This document shows positions 5,690 to 9,840 of a DNA stretch of 9,840 bases, piece after piece. Origin of the DNA: Candidatus Uhrbacteria bacterium (GTDB taxonomy: Bacteria; Patescibacteria; ABY1; SG8-24; UBA9934); contig JABJOE010000001.1 in NCBI GenBank assembly GCA_018664485.1, positions 1 to 9,840 of the forward strand, given 5' to 3'. The notes under the pieces were generated by a model. It was not told the DNA's origin and did no database searches. It saw only the letters and a program-made list of their open reading frames with translations. How positions within the stretch are numbered: position 1 is the first letter of the stretch; each line of letters opens with the position of its first letter. Both the position numbers and the translations under genes were made by a program.

Positions 5690-5848
5690 CTCGTTGGAAA
5701 CTCCTCAGAGTAGATGCTATTCGTATGCTCGAGGAGTAATCCTAGGAGCCGCCAGGCGGAGCCTGGTCTGGCTTCGCCTGATACTCTCGTATCGGTGACG
5801 ACTGATCATGACGAGAAGTTCAAAGGACGCTATCTTGAAGGTCTTTAT
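5690..5848. other. Structured intergenic region between khpA and the orphan genes
   Basis: No gene is seen here. The region holds a run of hairpins: ACTCCTC / GAGGAGT (5700-5706 and 5731-5737); an 11-bp stem CAGGCGGAGCC / GGCTTCGCCTG with one G-T wobble (5753-5763 and 5770-5780) that competes with CCAGGC / GCCTGG (5752-5766); and GATAC-TCTC-GTATC (5780-5793). None is followed by a T run on either strand, so they are not obvious terminators. They may form a khpA 3' UTR, a small RNA or a palindromic repeat unit. Confidence 0.45.
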
Positions 5849-6247
5849 CTAGAAGGTAAGTTCGTCTACGGCAGAAGTATCCATCTCCTCCTCTTCTTCT
5901 TTTACCTCTACCTCAGCTTCCGCAGGAGCTTCTTCATCCTCTACCGGAGCAGCCGCTGCAGCTGCAGCTTTCTGAGCAAGGTGCTCTTGACGAGACCCTT
6001 CTGGTTCATAAATCTTGAGGTTCACTCGTGCATTGTTGCGTGCTCCGATTTTCTTGAGGAGCGTTCGAATTGCACGTGCTGTTTGTCCTTGTCGTCCAAC
6101 CACGTATCCCATATCTGCTGGGTTGATGTGGAGAGTAATTAGGACTCCGCGTTCGTCTACGGTTCGTTCTGTCTTGACGTCATCTGGATGATTGACGATT
6201 GCGCGAACGATGTATTCCGCAAACTCTTGATCAAATTCCTGTTCCAT
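5849..6247 (-). CDS. khpA: KH-domain RNA-binding protein (KhpA/YlqC family) with acidic tail
   Basis: KhpA is a small single-KH RNA-binding protein, usually about 75-85 residues and often encoded between rpsP and the trmD region. In Gram-positive bacteria it pairs with KhpB and affects cell division and RNA metabolism. Here residues 1-82 form the KH domain: helix FAEYIVRAIVNHPDDV, strand GVLITLHIN, then the nucleic-acid-binding GxxG loop in VVGRQGQTARAIRTLL (G51-R-Q-G54), then VNLKIYEP. Residues 86-132 are an unusual extension, with an A-rich run (KAAAAAAAP) followed by an acidic EDEEAPAEAEVEVKEEEEE segment. The ATG at 6247 matches the family N-terminus; no strong Shine-Dalgarno is seen. The gene lies 71 nt downstream of rpsP and has its own promoter. 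Family assignment is firm; the tail's role is unknown. Confidence 0.93.
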   Translation of the reverse strand: MEQEFDQEFAEYIVRAIVNHPDDVKTERTVDERGVLITLHINPADMGYVVGRQGQTARAIRTLLKKIGARNNARVNLKIYEPEGSRQEHLAQKAAAAAAAPVEDEEAPAEAEVEVKEEEEEMDTSAVDELTF

Positions 6248-6283
6248 ACGAATGCTTAGAATTTCTGTTAGTTATCTTCCTTT

Positions 6284-6311
6284 ATTCTAGCAGAGCAAGG
6301 GGAGCTGTCAA
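6284..6311 (-). promoter_or_regulatory. Internal promoter for khpA
   Basis: On the minus strand a perfect TTGACA (6306-6311) starts 8 nt after the rpsP stop codon. A 16-bp spacer and TAGAAT (6284-6289; 5 of 6 matches) follow. The start would be near 6277. No terminator separates rpsP and khpA, so khpA may also be read through from rpsP. Confidence 0.7.
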
Positions 6312-6318
6312 AATGAGG

Positions 6319-6966
6319 TTAAGCAGCAGCTTCTTCAGCTGGCTTTTCCTCGGTCTTTGCATCTTCGGCAGGAGTTTCAGTTTTCTCTTCTTTTGTTTCT
6401 TCAGCCTTAGTCTCTTCCGCAGCTTCCGGTGTAGCTTCAGGCGTTGCTTCTGCGTCAGCGGCAGGTTCTTCAGCCTTAGCTTCTTCTACAGCTGGAGTTT
6501 CAGCTTCAGCTTTTGCAGCCTCCGCTTCCTGTGCAGCCTTTTCTTTCTCAGCTTCCGCAGCAGCCTTTTTAGCCTCTGCCTCTTCTGCTTCTTTTTCCTT
6601 CGCAGCCTCGGCTTCAGCCTTAGCTTTTTCCGCAGCAGCCTTCTTCTTCTCTTCAGCCTCTGCATTCTTCTCAATAGTCTTCTTAGCACGCTTTCCGGTG
6701 ATGGTAACGCTCTTCTTTTTATCAGCTTTGATAATACCGGCGTTTACTAGCATGTTGTGTACAGTTTCAGATGGCTGAGCACCAACTGAAATCCAGTACT
6801 CGATTCGTTCCTTCTCAAGTTTGATTCCGTCTTCCTTGGCACGTGGGTTGTAGTGTCCAAGAACTTCTTTTGCAGGTGACCATGGGTCACGGTGCTTTTC
6901 CATAAGTACGATTCGGTACTGTGGAGCCTTTTTCTTTCCTACGCGGGATAGTCGGATAGTCAACAT
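6319..6966 (-). CDS. rpsP: 30S ribosomal protein S16 with long Ala/Glu/Lys-rich C-terminal extension
   Basis: S16 binds the 5' domain of 16S rRNA and helps assemble the 30S subunit. Residues 1-80 are a standard S16: MLTIRLSRVGKKKAPQYRIV, then D-P-WSPAKEVLGHYNP, an EYWISVGAQPSETVHNML segment and NAGIIK. The usual protein is 75-100 residues; this one has 215. From about residue 97 on there is a low-complexity tail of about 119 residues. Its first half is rich in Ala, Glu and Lys and likely helical; the second half is rich in Glu, Thr, Pro and Ala and acidic. The tail has no aromatic residue. Extended S16 tails occur in several CPR genomes. The ATG at 6966 gives the canonical start and has no Shine-Dalgarno. 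A long plus-strand open frame opposite the tail is a compositional shadow. Confidence 0.95.
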   Translation of the reverse strand: MLTIRLSRVGKKKAPQYRIVLMEKHRDPWSPAKEVLGHYNPRAKEDGIKLEKERIEYWISVGAQPSETVHNMLVNAGIIKADKKKSVTITGKRAKKTIEKNAEAEEKKKAAAEKAKAEAEAAKEKEAEEAEAKKAAAEAEKEKAAQEAEAAKAEAETPAVEEAKAEEPAADAEATPEATPEAAEETKAEETKEEKTETPAEDAKTEEKPAEEAAA

Positions 6967-6983
6967 GTGATGTATTTATGATG

Positions 6984-7023
6984 TTTATAGCAGAAAGGTA
7001 CCCTTGAGTGTCGTGTTTGTCAA
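6984..7023 (-). promoter_or_regulatory. Two overlapping promoter candidates for rpsP
   Basis: On the minus strand P1 is a perfect TTGACA (7018-7023) with a 17-bp spacer and TACCTT (6995-7000). P2 is an extended -10, TGCTATAAA (6984-6992), with no good -35 box. P2 would give a very short leader (about 11 nt) without a Shine-Dalgarno. Confidence 0.6.
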
Positions 7024-7127
7024 GTCCTGTCCCGGCATTTTGAGTGTTGCCCGCCTTAATTTATGATTTGGCGGGTCCTACATAGCTCAGTTCACTGAGC
7101 GACGGAGGATCAACCCCTGTCCTGGCA
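7018..7127 (+). repeat. Degenerate 20-bp direct repeat with tRNA-like remnant
   Basis: TGTCAAGTCCTGTCCCGGCA (7018-7037) and GATCAACCCCTGTCCTGGCA (7108-7127) match at 15 of 20 positions, with starts 90 bp apart. Both look like the 3' third of a tRNA (T-loop CAA plus TCC and acceptor strand). Before the second copy, TAGCTCAGTTCACTGAGCGA (7083-7102) looks like a D arm (GCTCAG-TTCA-CTGAGC, perfect 6-bp stem) followed by ACGGAG. No anticodon arm lies between, and the 5' acceptor strand does not pair with the 3' end, so this is not a working tRNA. A separate hairpin CCCGCC / GGCGGG spans 7050-7075. These elements, with the promoters, account for the gene-free stretch 6967-7291. Confidence 0.4.
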
Positions 7128-7178
7128 TAATCGTAAAAATGACTTCTATTTTAGCAATTGCCGCATATTAGAGATCTG

Positions 7179-7207
7179 TTTATAGTAGTGCTTTTGCTTG
7201 ATAGAAT
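7179..7207 (+). promoter_or_regulatory. Predicted promoter of the sigma factor/VWA pair
   Basis: TTTATA (7179-7184; 4 of 6) is followed by a 17-bp spacer and TAGAAT (7202-7207; 5 of 6) with an extended -10 TG one base upstream. The start would be near 7214, about 78 nt before the ATG at 7292. This looks like a housekeeping promoter; no second, ECF-type autoregulated promoter was recognised. Confidence 0.5.
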
Positions 7208-7291
7208 ACGAGCATATGGAGTCTTCTGTCACACTTTTGGTGTTTGATGCATAGTAAGAGTGAGGACCTGTGGTTCTGCAATAATATATTT

Positions 7292-7798
7292 ATGAAGATT
7301 GATCAGAAGCGAGCGGCATTTGAGGCGCATTATGATGAGTTATTTGATTTGGTTTATAAATTCGTTGCGTATCGAATTCCAAATCGGGTAGACGCTGAGG
7401 ATGTTGTTGCAAATACAGTTGAGAAGGCTTATCGAAAGATTCGTCAGTTTGATCCTGCACGGGGAGAGCTGCGCCAATGGATTAGCGGCATCGCACGAAA
7501 CGAAGTTACTGCGCATTGGCGGAGTTCCAGACCGGTTGTATCACTAGATCAACTTGGACCTATTGAAGACTTGTCGCCTCCGATGGATGGAAGGATATCT
7601 GACGAGATCATGGTCGAGCATCTTATGGAAAATTTGCCTGCTGAAGCTAAGGCGTTACTCACCATGCGTTACGTTGACGATCTGACCTATCGCGAAATTG
7701 CACGATGTATACATAAGCGTCCAGCGGCAGTTCGAAAGTGGTTTTCAAGAATGCACAAACGATTGCAGATTCAATTAAACAAAGTATATGAGTCTTAA
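7292..7798 (+). CDS. ECF-type (group 4) RNA polymerase sigma factor
   Basis: This sigma-70-family protein would direct RNA polymerase to a specific promoter set. It is 168 residues from the ATG at 7292, the usual ECF size. Residues 10-78 match region 2: FDLVYKFVAYRIP, then the conserved DAEDVVANTVEKAYRKI, a FDPARGELRQWISGIARN core-binding/-10 segment and HWR. After a linker (79-108), residues 109-160 match region 4: LPAEAKALLTMRYVDDLTYREIA followed by a helix-turn-helix (KRPAAVRKWFSRMHKRL) that reads the -35 box. Region 3 is absent, as in ECF factors. In-frame starts at 7244 (TTG) and 7247 (ATG) would add 15-16 residues. The ATG at 7292 is preferred from domain boundaries, although no start here has a good Shine-Dalgarno. 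The last 11 nt overlap the VWA gene, suggesting translational coupling. Confidence 0.88.
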   Translation: MKIDQKRAAFEAHYDELFDLVYKFVAYRIPNRVDAEDVVANTVEKAYRKIRQFDPARGELRQWISGIARNEVTAHWRSSRPVVSLDQLGPIEDLSPPMDGRISDEIMVEHLMENLPAEAKALLTMRYVDDLTYREIARCIHKRPAAVRKWFSRMHKRLQIQLNKVYES

Positions 7799-9701
7799 AA
7801 AAATTATTCATATGATGAACGAACGTGGAGAGGGGGATATTGAAGTTAATGACTCGCTCAAACGATCTGTTCGTGAAAGTTTAGGTACTCAAAAGAAGTC
7901 ATGGCATAAAACTGTACCGTTTGGAGCTCTTGCGGGCGCTATGGTTGTAATGGCGTTCTTTATAAGTATCGATTCATCAATTTCCCCACAGGATGATTGG
8001 GTATTTGATCAGGAGGAAGATACAGATGATATGATGTATGGCGCATTAGGTTCAACGGGGGGTGCCGGCAGCGCAGGACTTGGTTCTATGATGGATGCTT
8101 TTAGTAATTTTGCAGCTCCTGAGGCCGTAAGAACAAGCTTTGATGCGGAGGAGTCGATTGGTTTTGCAGTGGGTGGTGCAAACGACATCCAGACGTTTCG
8201 AGACAACATCGCTGAGGGTTATCTTCCAAATCCGTCAGCACTAACTTACGAAGGATTATTCTACGAATACTTTTTTGACACCGGTAAGCAGGAAGAGTGT
8301 AGTGAGTTGTTCTGTGCTTCATACGTGCAGACTGCGAGCGAGGATCCGATTTCCGGTGAGGTGGATCATTATCTTTCTGTAGGGCTGAACTCTGGGATAA
8401 CCGAGGCGGACTTTGAACGCCTTCCATTAAACTTGATTGTTGTGATGGATATATCAGGGTCGATGGGGTCGTCATTTAGCGACTATTATTATGACCAGGC
8501 CGTTTTAGACACCTGGGAGAAGGATGCTGTTGATGAGTACTATGAGAATGTAATTAAGTCGAAGATGGAGGTTGCAAACGAGGCTGTTGTCGACTTGATG
8601 GGGCATTTAAATGACGACGACCGCTTTGGTGTAGTGCTATATGACGACGATGCATATTTGGCAAAGCCGATGAAATTGGTTTCGTCGACGGACATGGATT
8701 CTGTTGCCGACCACGTGATGGAAATTGTCGACAGCGGTGGCACAAACATGGAAGCCGGTATGTCGATGGCGTCTCAGATGTTTGATGATTTGTCTGGTTT
8801 CGAGCTCGAAGGTTACGAGAACCGAATTATCTTCGTAACGGACGCAATGCCGAACGCAGGGGATACATCTGAAGATGGATTACTTGGAATGGTTGAAGGT
8901 AATGCCGAGAAAAGCGTATATACGTCGTTTATAGGTGTCGGGGTAGACTTCCAAACAGACTTAATAGAGAGTATTACAAAGGTTCGAGGTGCTAACTATT
9001 ATGCGGTGCATACGCCAGTGGACTTTAGGGAGCGAATGGATGAGCAGTTTGATTTTATGGTGACGCCTCTCGTGTTTGATCTGTCTTTATCATTTGATTC
9101 AGAGAATATTTCCATAGCTCAGGTATATGGATCACCCGATGCCGATCGTGCGACCGGTGAGCTGATGTATGTAAACACGTTGTTCCCGTCAGCGTCTGCA
9201 GGTGGGGAGGTGCGCGGTGGTGTTGTGCTGCTGAAGCTTGATGGCGCGCAGATAGGCGAGGATATCGATCTGACTGTTAGCTACGAGAACCGTTATGGTG
9301 AGGAATTCATCCAGACAGACTCGGTGACCATTGTAGATGGTGGGAGTGATTCAAGTGGCGTTGCAAAGGCTGTGCTTCTGGCGCGCTACGCGGATTTGTT
9401 GCTTAACTGGTTGATTGATACGAATCAAGAAGTGTCGGTACCAGCTGTGACGGCCGACGACGGAATTGCGATTCCTTCACAGTGGTTACTGGGTGAGTGG
9501 GAACAGACATCAACGACGCTAACGGTGTCGGATGATTATAAAGAGCTGTTCGGTATCTTTGAGGAGTATATGAAAGATCAGATCTCGGTACTGGCAGACG
9601 AAGAGTTAAACCAAGAGATCGACTTGCTCCAGACCTTGCAGCAAGCGGCCGGTGTTTCGTACGGAGACGATGGCCTTGATGGAGATGATTGGCTGTACTA
9701 A
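7788..9701 (+). CDS. Single-pass membrane VWA-domain protein (YfbK-like), probable partner of the sigma factor
   Basis: This 637-residue protein has about 43 cytoplasmic residues (basic, KKIIHMM and LKRSVRE), one membrane span (about 44-61, PFGALAGAMVVMAFFIS) and a large extracytoplasmic part. Residues 62-130 are an acidic, Gly/Met-rich linker. Residues 133-162 (IQTFRDNIAEGYLPNPSALT) resemble the domain that precedes VWA in YfbK-type proteins. The VWA domain (about 214-425) has a complete metal-binding MIDAS: D221-x-S223-x-S225 in DISGSMG, T319 in SGGTN and D352 in VTDAMPN. A beta-rich C-terminal region (about 430-545) resembles the YfbK C-terminal domain, and the tail is acidic. C171 and C176 could pair. 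The ATG at 7788 overlaps the sigma gene by 11 nt. An anti-sigma or sensor role is inferred from gene order and topology; no classical anti-sigma domain is recognised. Confidence 0.85.
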   Translation: MSLKKIIHMMNERGEGDIEVNDSLKRSVRESLGTQKKSWHKTVPFGALAGAMVVMAFFISIDSSISPQDDWVFDQEEDTDDMMYGALGSTGGAGSAGLGSMMDAFSNFAAPEAVRTSFDAEESIGFAVGGANDIQTFRDNIAEGYLPNPSALTYEGLFYEYFFDTGKQEECSELFCASYVQTASEDPISGEVDHYLSVGLNSGITEADFERLPLNLIVVMDISGSMGSSFSDYYYDQAVLDTWEKDAVDEYYENVIKSKMEVANEAVVDLMGHLNDDDRFGVVLYDDDAYLAKPMKLVSSTDMDSVADHVMEIVDSGGTNMEAGMSMASQMFDDLSGFELEGYENRIIFVTDAMPNAGDTSEDGLLGMVEGNAEKSVYTSFIGVGVDFQTDLIESITKVRGANYYAVHTPVDFRERMDEQFDFMVTPLVFDLSLSFDSENISIAQVYGSPDADRATGELMYVNTLFPSASAGGEVRGGVVLLKLDGAQIGEDIDLTVSYENRYGEEFIQTDSVTIVDGGSDSSGVAKAVLLARYADLLLNWLIDTNQEVSVPAVTADDGIAIPSQWLLGEWEQTSTTLTVSDDYKELFGIFEEYMKDQISVLADEELNQEIDLLQTLQQAAGVSYGDDGLDGDDWLY

Positions 9702-9725
9702 TGGGTTGCGAGAAAAACGTTGTAA

Positions 9726-9760
9726 TAAAAAACATCCCGGGCGATTGCCTGGGATGTTTT
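9726..9760 (+). terminator. Bidirectional terminator between the VWA gene and the convergent gene
   Basis: AACATCCCGGGC / GCCTGGGATGTT (12 bp, one wobble; 9731-9742 and 9747-9758) closes a GATT loop. It runs into TTTT on the plus strand and has an A run on its left, so it also serves the minus-strand gene ending at 9770. Confidence 0.85.
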
Positions 9761-9769
9761 CGTTTGTGT

Positions 9770-9840
9770 CTATGAAGCGAGCAAGAGGTCGAGCTCGATT
9801 GTCATCATGTCTTCGATGATAACGTCCAGTGCTGAGTCGA
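9770..9840 (-). CDS. 3' end of a minus-strand gene, cut by the window edge
   Basis: On the minus strand one frame is open from the window edge to a TAG at 9770-9772 and encodes a C-terminus reading DSALDVIIEDMMTIELDLLL followed by AS. The composition (acidic, helical) is protein-like, and the bidirectional terminator lies directly downstream. Only 22 full codons are visible, so the product cannot be identified. Another minus-strand frame is also open over this short span, so the frame choice rests on the terminator position and residue composition. Confidence 0.45.
   Translation of the reverse strand, partial: DSALDVIIEDMMTIELDLLLAS

Noticed and set aside
5714..6142. Plus-strand open frame opposite khpA
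   Set aside because: It is Ser/Phe/Leu-rich shadow sequence of the Ala/Glu-rich KhpA tail.
6199..6750. Plus-strand open frame of 183 codons rich in Ser, Phe and Leu opposite the rpsP tail
   Set aside because: It is the complement of GCN/GAR-rich low-complexity coding DNA, which rarely forms stops in this frame. The minus strand encodes an unmistakable S16.
7073..7127. A functional tRNA gene
   Set aside because: The segment is only about 55 nt, lacks an anticodon arm, and its 5' and 3' ends do not pair as an acceptor stem.
8101..8475. Minus-strand open frames inside the VWA gene
   Set aside because: The plus strand carries a continuous 637-codon gene with identifiable motifs; these frames lack start signals and recognisable content.

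Overview
The window most likely comes from a member of the Candidate Phyla Radiation (Patescibacteria), probably the Parcubacteria side. This rests on three things: a divergent 16S rRNA 5' half, ribosomal protein S16 and a KhpA-type KH protein that both carry long Ala/Glu-rich tails, and many small orphan exported proteins. The placement is inference. trmD ends in TGA, so the standard meaning of UGA applies and the recoded CPR lineages are unlikely.

Layout: (1) 1-474 is the 5' part of a 16S rRNA gene on the minus strand. Its leader of about 200 nt (475-678) has a boxA-like element, driven by a near-consensus promoter (TTGACA, 17 bp, TACAAT). (2) 823-1128 is a small plus-strand membrane protein, with convergent terminators after it. 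(3) 1263-3237 holds three minus-strand genes for exported proteins: two with signal peptides and one lipoprotein-like. Each has its own promoter and terminator. (4) trmD lies at 3313-3993. (5) 4111-5605 holds three minus-strand orphan genes, again as separate units. (6) 5849-6966 holds khpA and rpsP, minus strand. The usual rpsP-khpA-trmD neighbourhood is thus split by the orphan genes, and no rimM is seen. (7) 6967-7291 is a divergent intergenic region with a tRNA-like remnant and a degenerate 20-bp repeat. (8) 7292-9701 is a plus-strand pair with overlapping ends: an ECF-type sigma factor and a single-pass membrane protein with a von Willebrand A (VWA) domain and intact MIDAS residues. (9) A bidirectional terminator follows, then the 3' end of a minus-strand gene that runs off the window.

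How the parts fit: rRNA, S16, KhpA and TrmD are translation genes. The exported orphans look like lineage-specific surface or secreted proteins. The sigma/VWA pair looks like a transmembrane signalling unit, in which the VWA protein would sense something outside and hold or release the sigma factor through its short cytoplasmic N-terminus. This is the most interesting unit here. The pairing is seen in the sequence; the mechanism is inference.

Transcription signals are unusually easy to read. Exact TTGACA boxes precede eight minus-strand units, -10 boxes often begin TAC, and two terminators overlap the next gene's -35 box. I saw no CRISPR array, insertion sequence or complete tRNA gene.
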